Shown: piece by piece, positions 1 to 9,155 of the stretch
Numbering within the stretch: the stretch's first letter is position 1
How the letters are laid out: every line of letters begins with the position of its first letter
Assembly (NCBI GenBank): GCA_963837155.1
Contig: CAWIMB010000002.1
Span: 2,914,001-2,978,000 of the forward strand
Reading direction: 5' to 3'
Origin: DASQHW01 sp963837155
GTDB lineage: Bacteria; Actinomycetota; Acidimicrobiia; IMCC26256; PALSA-610
DNA: 64,000 nucleotides
Program-made: the position numbers and the translations under genes
Notes under the pieces: generated by a model
What the model saw: the letters and a program-made list of their open reading frames with translations, nothing else
Database searches by the model: none
What the model was told of the DNA's origin: nothing

Positions 1-822
1 AAGATCGTGGTGACCGGTGGTCAGGCGAATCACCAGTTGGTCGCGCAGACCGAGGTGTTCGACGGAACCCGTTGGACGGACGTCGCGCCCATGCCGACGT
101 TGCGTGATCATCTCGCCGACGCGTCAGACAATCGGTACTTCTACGCGGTTGGCGGGCGGGCGTCGTCGGACAAGGACGTTCGTGCGGTCGAGCGCTACGA
201 CCCGCTCGCCGACACGTGGGCGCAGCTTCCGGCGTTGCCGACGCCGCGACAGGGTCTAGGGGCGGCGATCGTCAGGAACCGGTTGGTCGCCGTCGGCGGT
301 GAGGGCCGGACCAGGGCACTCAACACGGTTGAAGCACTGGATCTGGGCTCGAGGAAGTGGTCGACGCTGCCACCGATGGGAACACCCCGCCGCGGGCTCG
401 CTGTCGTCGCGGCCGGTACGGACCTCCTCGCAATCGGCGGCGGGAGCGCAGCCGGCCCGCGCGAATCTCTCAACACCAACGAAGCGCTTGACATGTCGGC
501 GTACCCCATCACCACGGCGCCGACATCGCGGCCTTCGCCGACCACATCTCAGTCAGTGGCGCCGACGGTGCCGCCTGCGTCGATTTGTGTCCACGGCGTC
601 GCGCGAGAGGGCAACGGATGCGGCGAGCGCGCTCCTCGCGCAGCGATTGCGACGAACCCCACGACCGCGAGCACGATCCCACCCACGACTCCTGCAACGG
701 TGTCACCGACGACCAAGCCGACACCGACGACCACGCCGACACCGACGACCAAGCCGACACCGACGACCAAGCCGTCGCCGACAACCACGACCCCCGGGTC
801 GACCGTCGACCCGGAGTGGTAA
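1..822 (+). CDS. Kelch-repeat beta-propeller protein, 5' end outside window
   Basis: The frame is open from the first base, so the start lies upstream and only the C-terminal 273 or so residues are seen. At least three Kelch blades are visible (repeated GG doublets, as in VVTGGQ, YAVGGRA, VAVGGEG and LAIGGGS, followed by Y/W residues about 20 residues later). The blades end near residue 170 and are followed by a Thr/Pro-rich tail with TTKPTP repeats, typical of an exposed, cell-wall-spanning or extracellular segment. The blades closely match the two propellers of the gene at 2416-4454, so this is a third paralogous copy, in opposite orientation. The ligand is unknown. A 10-bp-arm palindrome overlaps the last codons. 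Confidence 0.8.
   Translation, partial: KIVVTGGQANHQLVAQTEVFDGTRWTDVAPMPTLRDHLADASDNRYFYAVGGRASSDKDVRAVERYDPLADTWAQLPALPTPRQGLGAAIVRNRLVAVGGEGRTRALNTVEALDLGSRKWSTLPPMGTPRRGLAVVAAGTDLLAIGGGSAAGPRESLNTNEALDMSAYPITTAPTSRPSPTTSQSVAPTVPPASICVHGVAREGNGCGERAPRAAIATNPTTASTIPPTTPATVSPTTKPTPTTTPTPTTKPTPTTKPSPTTTTPGSTVDPEW
709..780 (+). repeat. 18-bp tandem repeat, four units, encoding TTKPTP
   Basis: Four in-frame 18-bp units starting at 709, 727, 745 and 763 encode the Thr/Pro tail of the Kelch protein. Units differ at one or two positions. Such coding minisatellites vary easily in copy number. Confidence 0.8.
794..814 (+). terminator. Near-perfect palindrome at the end of the Kelch gene
   Basis: Arms CCGGGTCGAC and GTCGACCCGG surround a single C, just before the stop codon at 820-822. 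No T-tract follows. It could be a factor-assisted terminator or simply a GC-rich palindrome in coding DNA. Confidence 0.3.
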
Positions 823-931
823 GCGCGGTCCCAAGGCAGCGCGTTCTTCGACCGGTGGCTGTAACCGCAGGCGGCCTGCTCCACACAAGGGGGATGTCAG
901 CCGCACAACCTCATCAACCAAGGAGCAAAAA

Positions 932-1084
932 ATGTACCCCAACCCGTGGCTCGGTCCGCTCGGTATCTCGCTCGACATCCACCCCGTCACCGTGACCAAG
1001 GTTGCCGTCGTGACGAATGTGCAGAACGCCATTGCGCTCGGCGGCTTCGCACTGAACTCCGCGGCGTCGTCCGTCAAGCAGTAA
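932..1084 (+). CDS. Small 50-residue protein of unknown function
   Basis: An ATG at 932 follows a strong AAGGAG ribosome-binding site at 920-925, which is better than most in this window and argues that the frame is translated. The 50-residue product begins MYPNPWLGPLG and is mildly hydrophobic in the middle (VTKVAVV, then AIALGGFAL) but has no clear signal peptide or membrane helix. I do not recognise the family. Together with the next small gene it lies between a Kelch gene and an FHA-cyclase gene; both small proteins begin with MY and both have good ribosome-binding sites, so they may be made together. Confidence 0.6.
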   Translation: MYPNPWLGPLGISLDIHPVTVTKVAVVTNVQNAIALGGFALNSAASSVKQ

Positions 1085-1181
1085 GTGTCCACCTGCTTGG
1101 GCACTCAGTCGACGATCGCTCGCTGTCCTCTCGAAGGCGGCGGGCGATTGTCGTTTGAAATCTGAAGAGAGCGAGGAACCG

Positions 1182-1430
1182 ATGTACCAGTCTGGATCGA
1201 ACGTCAGCATCGTGAGCAGCGTGGCCAGTGGCTCCGCAGAAGTGCAAGTCTCAGGAACCGCGGCACCGGGAGCGAACGTCACCGTCAACGGAGAACGCAT
1301 CGCGGTCGGCGCCGACGGAACCTGGTCGGTAAGGCTGCGCGGCGGCGCGGGGCCAAAGGTGGTCAACGTCGTGGCGGTGAGCGCAGATGGCTCGAGCCGA
1401 TCATCTTCGTCGGTCACGGTGAGCGGGTAG
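1182..1430 (+). CDS. Small single-domain bacterial Ig-like protein (82 aa)
   Basis: The ATG at 1182 is chosen because GAGG precedes it at the usual distance. The product is essentially one Ig-like domain of the Big_6/Big_9 type: a VSGTAAPGANVTVNG strand-turn region, then VGADGTWSVRL, then a run of Ser before VTVSG. In known proteins this domain usually occurs as one of many repeats in large adhesins; here it stands alone and lacks a signal peptide. The role is unknown; being next to Kelch proteins suggests a cell-surface or scaffold partner, but this is inference. Confidence 0.65.
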   Translation: MYQSGSNVSIVSSVASGSAEVQVSGTAAPGANVTVNGERIAVGADGTWSVRLRGGAGPKVVNVVAVSADGSSRSSSSVTVSG

Positions 1431-1461
1431 CTGCTCTCCTCTGTCACCGACGCTTCGCTAA

Positions 1462-2423
1462 GGTACGCGCACGTTTGGAGAGCCGCCCGCAACACTCGTC
1501 GCCAATCCCGGATCTGCCGATGAGCGAGAGGTTGCGATCTCCGACCGCCTGTTCGTCGGGCGCGAGTGCGCCGGCGTCGACGAGACGCATCGGCTTCTCG
1601 TCGGAGATCCAAGCGCGTCGCGGAACCATCTCGAAATCCGAATCGATAGTGAGCAAGGCGTCGCGTACGTCATCGATATGAGCACGAACGGCACCCGACT
1701 GAACGGTGTCCGTATCGAGCGCGGCGTACCGATCATGCTCGAGGCCGGAGACGTGATCACCGTCGGCGTCGTTCGCCTCGAGTTCCGATCGGAGTCGTTG
1801 CGCAAACGCGACCGACGCGAACTTGCGCGAGACGACGGCGCTCGTGACGAACGCCGAATTCGTGATGGTGGTCGGAGACATCGTCGGCTTCTCTACCAGT
1901 AGTCACGGAACGCCGAATCGCCTCGTGATGCAGAGTCTCGAAACGCTGCTACGCGAGTTCCGGGGTGCTTCTGAGCAGCCACAAAGGCATGCTGAGCAAC
2001 TTCGTCGGCGACGCCTTCTTCGCAATCTGGGAGCTCGGCTTCGACGCGCGCACTCCGCAACTCGCGCTCGACTTCGTCATCGAAGCCGTGCAGCGGGTGG
2101 CCGAACTCGCACCGACGCTTCCATTGCGATCCGGCGACGGCGGCCCGCTTCGCATGGGATGGGGCGTTGCTCACGGAGATGCGGCGGTGAGCACGATGAT
2201 GGGCGCGCTCCTCAACGTCGTTGGCGACGCCACGACCCTGGCATTCAGGTTGTCAGAGATCGCCGCGCGTGAAGGACGGAGCGAAGTACTTGTCGCCGAT
2301 GAGTTCTACACCAACGTTGCGGCAACGTATCCCTTCGAAGCCGTGGAGTTTGTTCGAGTGAAGGGACGTCCCGATCCCGAACCCGTGCATGGATTGCGGC
2401 CGCCGCGCGCGACAGTCAGCTGA
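1462..2423 (+). CDS. FHA domain plus class III adenylate/guanylate cyclase-like protein (frame broken twice)
   Basis: The first part encodes an FHA fold with the expected GRE, SRNH and STNGTRLNG motifs, which in known FHA domains bind phosphothreonine. After a frame jump near 1800-1825 comes a class III nucleotide cyclase start (VVGDIVGFS, first metal-binding Asp), and after another near 1960 the rest (FVGDAFFAIWE, second metal Asp; NVVGDATTLAFRL). No standard start codon exists in the FHA frame, so the 5' end is unresolved; a TTG at 1475 in the neighbouring frame is possible. The cyclase would make cAMP or cGMP under control of a phosphoprotein. It ends eight bases inside the converging Kelch gene. 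The jumps may be sequence errors; otherwise this is a pseudogene. Confidence 0.65.
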
Positions 2424-4454
2424 TATCGACAGCTTCGTTGGTGGGGACGGAGAAGACATGGCCTGGTGCGGCCGCGCCGCCGATCGCGTAGACGGTGTTG
2501 CCGATGGAGAGGACGGCGATCCCATGGCGAGGCGTCTTCATGACGGGGAGGGTGGTCCACGTGTTGGTCGCGAGGTCGAGCACTTCGACGGTGTTGAACA
2601 CTCCGGTTGGGCTTTCGCCGCCGACGGTGACCAGGCGTTTGCCGACGATGGCCGCGCCGAGGCCGCCGCGCGGCGTCGGCAGCGACGGAAGCTTGGTCCA
2701 TTGTTTGGTCGTGGGGTCATAGCGTTCGACCGCGCCCAGGTTCTTGTCGGCCGAGAGTGCACGACCGCCGACGGCGTAGAAGTAGCGACGGTTGGCAACA
2801 CCCGCGAGGTGGTCGCGTGGCGTGGGAATGTTCGCGACATCAGTCCACTTCGTGCCGTCGAACACTTCGGTCTGGGCAACAAGTTGATGATTCGCTTGCC
2901 CGCCCGCCACGATGATCTTGTTGCCGACGACCGCCGCGACCCCCGCAGCGCGCGGGTGACGCAGCGGCGGCAGCCCAACCCACGCGTTGTTGCGCAACAC
3001 GAACACGCGGTTGCTCACGTTCGCGTCGACTCGGAACCAGCCGGATACCAGCCGCCCATGACGACCATCTCGCCCCGATACACAACTGCCATCTCGTGAT
3101 GCAACGCAAGCGGCAGGGGCGGACCTGACGTCCACGTCGAGATCGCCGGGTCATAGCCCTCGACCTTCTTCGTCGCCGCGCCATTGGTGAGCCCACCGAA
3201 GATCCACGTCATTCCCTGCGACACCGTCGCACCCACCTGCTGACGCGCCGTCGGCATACTCGGCAACACGCGCCACGGTGACGCGGTCGGGAACGAGGTC
3301 ATGTCGACCGCTTCGTTGGTGGTGACGGAGTCAGTGTGGCCTGGTGCGCCCGCGCCGCCGATCGCGTAGACGGCGTCGCCGACGGAGAGGACGGCCATCC
3401 CGTGGCGAGGCGTCTTCATGACGGGAAGGGTGGTCCACGTGTTGGTCCTGAGGTCGAGGCTTTCGACGGTGTTGAACACTGAGGTTGGACCTTCGCCGCC
3501 GAGGGTGACCAGGCGTCTGCCGACGATGGCCGCGCCGAGCCCGCCGCGGGGCGTCGGCAGCGACGGAAGTGTGACCCAGAGATTCGTTGCGGGGTCGTAG
3601 CGCTCGACCGCGCCCAGGTTCTTGTCGGCCGAGAGTGCACGACCACCGACGGCGAAGAAGTAGCGACGGTTGGCAACGCCCGCGAGGTGGTCGCGTGGCG
3701 TGGGAATGTTCGCAACATCAGTCCACTTCGTGCCGTCGAACACTTCGGTCTGGGTGACAAGTTCGTGATTCGCTTGCCCGCCCGTCACGATGATCTTGTC
3801 GCCAACGACCGCGGCGGCACCCGCGGCGCGGGCGTGGTTCATAGGCGGCAGCTCAACCCACGCGTCGTTGCGCAACACGAACACGCGGTTGCTCACGTTC
3901 CCGTCGACCACGGAACCAGCCGGAAACCAGCCACCCATGACGACCATCTCGCCGCGATACACAACTGCCAGCTCGTGATGCAACGCGAGCGGCAGGTTCG
4001 GACCTGACTCCCAGGTCGAGATCGCCGGGTCGTAGCCCTCGACCTTCTTCGTCGCCGCGCCATTGGTCAGCCCACCGAAGATCCACGCCACACCGTGCGA
4101 CACCGTCGCACCCACCTGCTGACGCGCCGTCGGCATACTCGGCAACCCCCGCCACACTGAAGACGCCGTCAGTACCGCCGGCGTTTTCGCATGCGCGCCG
4201 CCGGCTGCTCGACTGTCGTGTTTGCCATTGGAGCGCGTGAGCGCGAGCACGAGCCCGACGCCGACTGCGATCGCGACGACTGCGGCAAGCGAACCGAGGA
4301 CAAGTGCGCGCGCGGATCTCTTCTGCCGGGAGCGCGCCCGAGTCGGGGGCGCTCCGGTCGTCACGTTTGCGTTGTCGTTGCTGGTCGGCGTCGGCGACCG
4401 ACGACAGGTTTGCGGCACGCGCCTGTGGCTCAGGCTGATGACGCTCAGGTTCAT
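2416..4454 (-). CDS. Membrane-anchored double Kelch beta-propeller protein (one frame jump)
   Basis: Start ATG at 4454 overlaps the kinase stop (ATGA). A basic, Thr/Ser-rich cytoplasmic segment of about 48 residues precedes a single membrane helix (about residues 49-72), followed by two almost identical propellers of about 290 residues each, with repeated FGGLTNG, VMGGW, TGGQANH, AVGGRA, LGGEG and AIGGAG blade motifs. The frame is lost near 3030. Comparison with the intact copy 878 bp away shows one base missing there, in the GSVVDGNV segment. Without that, the protein would be about 679 residues with the propellers outside the membrane. The short Thr-containing N-terminus next to a kinase and an FHA gene makes it a plausible phosphorylation target (inference). 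Confidence 0.8.
2420..3290 (-). repeat. Direct duplication, unit A (second Kelch propeller)
   Basis: This stretch aligns with 3298-4168 at a spacing of 878-879 bp with high identity, so one propeller arose by tandem duplication of the other. The spacing changes by one base across position 3030, locating the frame-breaking indel. Confidence 0.85.
3298..4168 (-). repeat. Direct duplication, unit B (first Kelch propeller)
   Basis: Partner of 2420-3290. This copy is in frame throughout. A more diverged third copy lies in inverted orientation at 1-500. Confidence 0.85.
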
Positions 4455-5677
4455 CGAAGGCCGCCGCGGTTGCGTCCGCCGTGCCGTGCATCGTCCGATG
4501 CGTGTGTTCTCGCCCGTTCGTGTTCACCACCAAGTGCAACCGCACCGTCCGACGTCGAACGAAGCTCCGGATGGACAAGCTGCACGGGCATGAAGTCACC
4601 CGGAAGCGGCTCGGAACGTTGAGCCCGCAATCGCTCAGACGCGGACTCCGGCGGCAGCGTGAGTCTCGCACCCGTATCCAATTCTCCAAGAGCCGCCAAG
4701 AGGATCGGCCCGCTCGCGGAGACGAGCACATTGGTGCGCACCAACCAGCCGCGCCCCCATGTCCTCGCCGCACAATGCGCGATCGCGATACCGAACTCCT
4801 CCGCGCTTTGATAACGGTCGCTCGGCGACTTCGAGATCGATCGATCCGTCACGGCTGCCAGCTCGGCGGGCACGTGATGCGCGACTTCAAGGAGCGGCGG
4901 CGGCGCCTCGTGCACGTGGCGGTAGAGCGTTGAGGCCGCGTCGGAATCGACTGGGAAGGGCAGTCGTCCGGCGAGCAACTCGTAGAGCAGTGTGCCGGCC
5001 TGATACACATCGGTCGCCGGCGTGAGCTCGCCGCCACGCGCCTGTTCCGGCGCAATGTAGGCGGGAGTTCCCAGCACTTCACCCGCGCGCGTCGCGAGTG
5101 TGGCGGAGCCGCCGACGACCTTCGCGATGCCGAGGTCGGTCACCTTCAGCGTGCCCTCGCCGGAGAACATCAAGTTCTCTGGCTTGATGTCGCGGTGCAA
5201 CACGCCGTGTTGATGCGCGTGGTGTATACCCGCGCATACTGCGAGCAGGATCGCGCACGAGACGTCCGGCGTGAAGCCTCCCGCGTGGAATCGGCTCCAG
5301 ACTGTTCCGCCAGTAAGCCGTTCCATGACCAGGAGGCACAGGCCGTCGTAGTCCACGAAGTCGTAGAGGGCAACGATGTGAGGATGGTCCAACGTTGCGA
5401 GCACGCGCGCTTCGGAAACGAAACGCGCTCGTACCGACGGATCGGCGCCGAATGCAAACGGCAGCTGCTTGATGGCGACGAGGCGGCCCAGCTGGCGATG
5501 CCTGCCCGCGAGAACGACGCCGTACGCCCCGCGGCCGAGTTCGCTGCTGATTTCGTACGCGGGAAGCGCAGCTACGACGCGATCGAAGTCGACCACTTGC
5601 GGAGCGTATCGTCCCCAGTCGTGGTAGTCGCGGTCGGCTTGCGTCGGCGAGCGCGCGTTGAGCGCGCGACCCCTCAC
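4451..5677 (-). CDS. Serine/threonine protein kinase, PknB-like catalytic domain
   Basis: Translation probably starts at GTG 5677, overlapping the stop of the VOC gene (GTGA); other in-frame GTG codons are possible. The kinase domain spans about residues 40-310: glycine loop GRGAYGVV, Lys70 in VAIKQL, catalytic HRDIKPENLM (Asp163, Asn168), metal-binding DLG (Asp181; DLG rather than the commoner DFG) and APEQ. The C-terminal 90 residues are not recognised. I see no membrane helix, so it looks cytosolic, unlike most PknB kinases. It is translationally coupled to the membrane Kelch gene, suggesting that the two work as a pair. Confidence 0.9.
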   Translation of the reverse strand: MRGRALNARSPTQADRDYHDWGRYAPQVVDFDRVVAALPAYEISSELGRGAYGVVLAGRHRQLGRLVAIKQLPFAFGADPSVRARFVSEARVLATLDHPHIVALYDFVDYDGLCLLVMERLTGGTVWSRFHAGGFTPDVSCAILLAVCAGIHHAHQHGVLHRDIKPENLMFSGEGTLKVTDLGIAKVVGGSATLATRAGEVLGTPAYIAPEQARGGELTPATDVYQAGTLLYELLAGRLPFPVDSDAASTLYRHVHEAPPPLLEVAHHVPAELAAVTDRSISKSPSDRYQSAEEFGIAIAHCAARTWGRGWLVRTNVLVSASGPILLAALGELDTGARLTLPPESASERLRAQRSEPLPGDFMPVQLVHPELRSTSDGAVALGGEHERARTHASDDARHGGRNRGGLR

Positions 5678-6006
5678 ACTTCCCAGTAGACCTCGACCGC
5701 GTAGCCGTCGGGATCCGCGCCCCGGAACCACACGAAGTCGGGGTCATCGCCGGCGGCGAGGACCGGCGCGCAGACCGCTTGCAACGCCCGCACCTCGTCC
5801 GCCGTCCGCAACTTGAATCCGATGTGGAACCACTCCGGCATCTCCGCCCGGCCGTGCGTTCCGAGTGCAAGGTCGAAGCCGTCGTCGTTACGCATGAACA
5901 GCGCGCCGCCGTGCCACACGTCGTGGTTGCGAAACCCGAGCTTCTCGTAGAACGCAGCCGACTTCTCGACGTCGTCGACGCCAAGGTGTAGGTGATTCAG
6001 ATCCAT
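5674..6006 (-). CDS. VOC (glyoxalase/dioxygenase) superfamily protein
   Basis: Compact 110-residue protein of the vicinal-oxygen-chelate fold. It begins MDLNHLHLGVDDVEKSAAFY, the classic first strand with metal-ligand His, and ends with PDGYAVEVYWEV, where the Glu is the usual last metal ligand. The ATG at 6006 overlaps the amidohydrolase stop (TAATG), so the two are co-translated. The substrate cannot be told from sequence; in such operons these proteins often act on the ring-cleavage or hydrolase product. Confidence 0.85.
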   Translation of the reverse strand: MDLNHLHLGVDDVEKSAAFYEKLGFRNHDVWHGGALFMRNDDGFDLALGTHGRAEMPEWFHIGFKLRTADEVRALQAVCAPVLAAGDDPDFVWFRGADPDGYAVEVYWEV

Positions 6007-7218
6007 TACGCGGGCAGGTCGAGGTGCAGCAGCTTGATCGCGTTCGTGCGGCACACCTTGTTCACCTGCTCCTGGGTGAGATCCTTCATGATCTCTTCCG
6101 CGACCTTCTTGGTGTGCGGCCACGTCGAGTCGCTGTGCGGATAGTCGGTCTCGAACGTCACGTTGTCCTCGCCCACTGCGTCGATGTTCTTCAAACCATG
6201 TGGGTCGTCGAAGAAACACCCGTAGATGTGCTCGAAGTAGTACTCGCTCGGTGGGCGCTTCACCTTGTCGGCGACACCGCCCCAGCCGCGGTTGTCCTCC
6301 CACACCTTGTCGGCGCGCTCCAACACGTACGGGATCCAGCCGATCTGGCCTTCGCTGTACGCGATCTTCAGTCGCGGGAACCGTTCGAAGATGCCCGACA
6401 TCAGCCAGTCGGTCATCGACATCGCCGCGTTCATGTATGTCATCGTCGAACCGACCGCGGCCGGCGCGTCAGCGGACGTCGACGGCATCTTCGACGACGA
6501 ACCGATGTGCATGCAGACCGCGGTCGTCGGTCTCCTCGCACGCCGCGAGGAACGGATCCCACCAGCCGTCCTTGTCGTGCATTGAAGGCAAACCCAAGAA
6601 CGCGGGGATCTCCGAGAACGTGACTGCGTGATTGCCCCGAGCCGCGTTACGCCGCACCTCCGCCGCGGCCAGCACCGGGTCCCACAGCTGCACGATGATC
6701 AACGGGATCAGGCGGCCGTCGGTCCCCGCGCACCACTCCTCCACCATCCAATCGTTGTACGCCTTCACGCACAGGTCGCCGAGCTCGCGGTCCTTGCGTT
6801 CGGTAAACGTCTGGCCGCAGAAGCGCGGGAATGACGGAAAGGCCAGCGACGCCTCGACATGGTTGACATCCATGTCTTCCAAGCGCGCCTTCTGGTCCCA
6901 GCAGCCCTTGCGCATGTCGTCCATCGTGATCGGGCCGACCGTGATCTCGTCACGGGGATAGCCGGCCGCCGCGCTCAGCCGGGTGAGCGGATACTGGAGA
7001 TCTTCGACGAGCCACCAGTCGCACCAGGTGCCGTCCTCGTCGTTGCCGGCGGACTCGTACGAGAACACCCCGCCGACGAACTTCATGTTCTTGACCTTGC
7101 GGCGCTCGATCCGCGGCCCCACTGCCTTGAATTTCTCGGGCAGGCGGTCCTGCCACACGTTCGGCGGCTCGATCACGTGGTCGTCGACCGAGATGATGCG
7201 GGGAATCTCCGGAGGCAT
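6006..7218 (-). CDS. Amidohydrolase-2 family metal-dependent hydrolase (one frame jump)
   Basis: Starts at ATG 7218. The N-terminus IISVDDHVIEPPNVW holds the D-x-H metal motif of the TIM-barrel amidohydrolase-2 family (ACMSD-like), and the C-terminal ETDYPHSD supplies the late metal Asp. About 400 residues, the usual size for the long subfamily that carries an N-terminal SVDDHVIEP motif. The frame changes near 6515, between AACEETD and MHIGSSSK; both halves are well conserved. It is first in an operon with the VOC protein, kinase and Kelch gene, all on the same strand and overlapping. Substrate unknown; decarboxylation or hydrolysis of a ring-derived acid is typical. Confidence 0.85.
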
Positions 7219-7300
7219 GGAACGCAGGCTACATCTGAGGATTCCTGAGATCCCAGGCTCCCGGGCTGTCGTTTCCCCGGCTGTTTGCCGATAAAGGCAG

Positions 7301-7990
7301 GTGACTTCTGACGCCTGGACGGACGTGCTCGGGTACCTCGACCTCATCGGCGCCAACGACGTGTTCGCCGCGACCGATCTGCTCGACAGCGCCATCGACC
7401 GCGACGGAATCGGCGCGATCAACGACGCGCTCGCCGACGCGTGCCGCTCACTGATGGATCAGGTCGTCTTCCCGGCCGGCACGGTCGACATCCACACGGT
7501 CGTCGACACGATCGCGCTGCGCATCGTCGACACGAGCGAGGACATGCGACCCGTCGCTACCGACCGGCAGCGGTCGCTGCTCGTGTTCCTGGGGAGCGAA
7601 GGCCTGCCGTGCGCGGCGCGGAACGACGTCGCGAGCTGGTCGGCCGAGGATCGGCTCCATGACTCAATCGCGTGCCTCATCGGTCTCGTCGGCATCGTCG
7701 CGAGCGATACGCACATGTCGATCGCGGACACCGTTGCTCGCATCGACCCACCCGGCCCAACGGAAATTCCCGAGGGAACGTTCGGACTCGCATGGCGCGG
7801 CCCCAACGGCGCCGAGCCGTTCGCGGGAGTCGTACCGCGCGGCTACACCGCGCACATCACGTTCCTCGGTGCCGCGGAGTGCTCCTTGCGATCGATCTTC
7901 TCCCGCGTCGCGATGCTGCGCGACGTCAAGCTCCCGATCGAGATCCCGGCCGAAGAACACGCCATCGTGCACGCCCGCACCATCCGCTGA
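7301..7990 (+). CDS. Uncharacterised 229-residue protein
   Basis: GTG start at 7301. The protein is acidic and appears soluble: a helical N-terminal half (LGYLDLIGANDVFAATDLLD) and a C-terminal half rich in beta-type residues (TFGLAWRG, GYTAHITFLG). There is no signal peptide, membrane helix or recognised catalytic motif. It is divergent from the amidohydrolase operon, with 82 bp between starts, and converges on the isochorismatase-like gene with no gap. Base and codon use look native. I cannot name a family. Confidence 0.7.
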   Translation: MTSDAWTDVLGYLDLIGANDVFAATDLLDSAIDRDGIGAINDALADACRSLMDQVVFPAGTVDIHTVVDTIALRIVDTSEDMRPVATDRQRSLLVFLGSEGLPCAARNDVASWSAEDRLHDSIACLIGLVGIVASDTHMSIADTVARIDPPGPTEIPEGTFGLAWRGPNGAEPFAGVVPRGYTAHITFLGAAECSLRSIFSRVAMLRDVKLPIEIPAEEHAIVHARTIR

Positions 7991-8608
7991 TCACACGCTC
8001 CACGCGGCGAGGATCTCCTCGGTCGTACTGATCGTGGCGACGAGCGAGAGCGTGTTGTCGATCACTGCTTGCGCATAGTCGGCCGGCACACCCGCGATCG
8101 CATCCCGCGGCAGGACGATCTGGTAGCCACGATTGACGGCGTCGAGCGCCAGGTTCGTCATCCCGATGTTCACCGACACCCCGACACCGACGATCGTGGT
8201 CGCGCCGAGATTGCGCAGGACCGAGTCCAGTTGCGTCCCGGTCATCGGGCCAAGGCCGTGGTAACGCGGCAGCACGATATCGGCGGGGTCGACACCGATC
8301 TCCTCCGGTGGCTGTACTGCGGCACTTCCCGGCGACAAGCGCACGGGCGACTTCGCAACGCCCATGAACAATCGGGCGTTGGTGTTCGCGCCACGGCCGT
8401 CATCACGCGTTTCGGCCGTGCAATGCAGCACGGGAACGCCCGCACGACGCGCGGCTCGCGCCAACCGAGCGCAGTTGCCGATGAGGTCGACTGCGGCCGC
8501 GGCTTCGGCCAGCGCCGGCAGTACCGAGGGCGAGCCGACCACACCGTTTTGCACCTCCTGGAGCACGAGCGCGGTGTGCGCCGGCGCGACGAGCCCCGCG
8601 AGATCCAT
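7991..8608 (-). CDS. Isochorismatase-like protein lacking the catalytic cysteine
   Basis: Starts at ATG 8608 (MDLAGLVAP). The fold is that of cysteine hydrolases: a first strand LVLQEVQNGVVG, where the catalytic Asp of the DxQ motif is replaced by Glu, and a late GVGVSVNIGMTNLALDAVNRGY segment, where the nucleophile Cys is missing. DAVNRGY and VLPRDAIAGVP are as in the family. The altered residues suggest either a non-hydrolytic relative or a different mechanism. It lies just downstream of the phosphatase gene, 5 bp away, in the same operon. Confidence 0.8.
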   Translation of the reverse strand: MDLAGLVAPAHTALVLQEVQNGVVGSPSVLPALAEAAAAVDLIGNCARLARAARRAGVPVLHCTAETRDDGRGANTNARLFMGVAKSPVRLSPGSAAVQPPEEIGVDPADIVLPRYHGLGPMTGTQLDSVLRNLGATTIVGVGVSVNIGMTNLALDAVNRGYQIVLPRDAIAGVPADYAQAVIDNTLSLVATISTTEEILAAWSV

Positions 8609-8613
8609 CGCCG

Positions 8614-9126
8614 TCAGGCTAACCGGGGAATGACATCGTGCAGCAGGTCCGCGATCTCGCGCGCACACTCGACGAACACATCGAGATCACCACCGGCGGG
8701 ATCGACCACGTCCTCCCACGACTCGAGCTTCACCTCGTGCACGCGCATGCGCGCCAACCGCTCGAACAGAGGGCCGCCGTCGGACGGCGGCAGGTCGCGC
8801 GCGAGCCGCTTCAGCGTCGCGGTGCGAGGCGCGGCCGTCGGATGCACGCGCCGCATCCACATCACGTGCTCGCGTGCGAGCGCAATCACCAAATCGGCGT
8901 TGTCGAGCTCCTGGGTGGTGGCTTGACGGCTGCGGTGGTCGGGTACGGGCAGCCCGAGCGACGTGATCGCGTCGCGCGTCCGCCAGCTCATCGGCATGCC
9001 CTCGATCACGTGCGTGCCCGACGTGGTGACCCGCAAACCCGGGACGTGCTCACGAAGGATCGCGCCGGCCATCACCGAGCGGGCGGCGTTCCCGGTACAC
9101 AACGTCACGACATGGAGCTCGGCCAT
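8614..9126 (-). CDS. Low-molecular-weight protein-tyrosine phosphatase-like protein
   Basis: Starts at ATG 9126. The signature CTGNAARS P-loop is at residues 10-17 with nucleophile Cys10; the late DPAGG supplies the general-acid Asp (DP motif). Length of 170 residues is typical. Members of this family dephosphorylate phosphotyrosine or act as arsenate reductases; nothing here separates the two. It is divergent from gpmA and followed closely by the isochorismatase-like gene. Confidence 0.85.
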   Translation of the reverse strand: MAELHVVTLCTGNAARSVMAGAILREHVPGLRVTTSGTHVIEGMPMSWRTRDAITSLGLPVPDHRSRQATTQELDNADLVIALAREHVMWMRRVHPTAAPRTATLKRLARDLPPSDGGPLFERLARMRVHEVKLESWEDVVDPAGGDLDVFVECAREIADLLHDVIPRLA

Positions 9127-9155
9127 TCGGCCGCCGACACTACCCATCAGGCACA

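Noticed and set aside
709..780. Regular short repeats considered as a CRISPR array
   Set aside because: Units are 18 bp, contiguous, in frame and lack spacers; they encode TTKPTP.
914..1612. Minus-strand open frame across the small genes and FHA start
   Set aside because: Arg-rich, no start signal, and it opposes two frames with good ribosome-binding sites.
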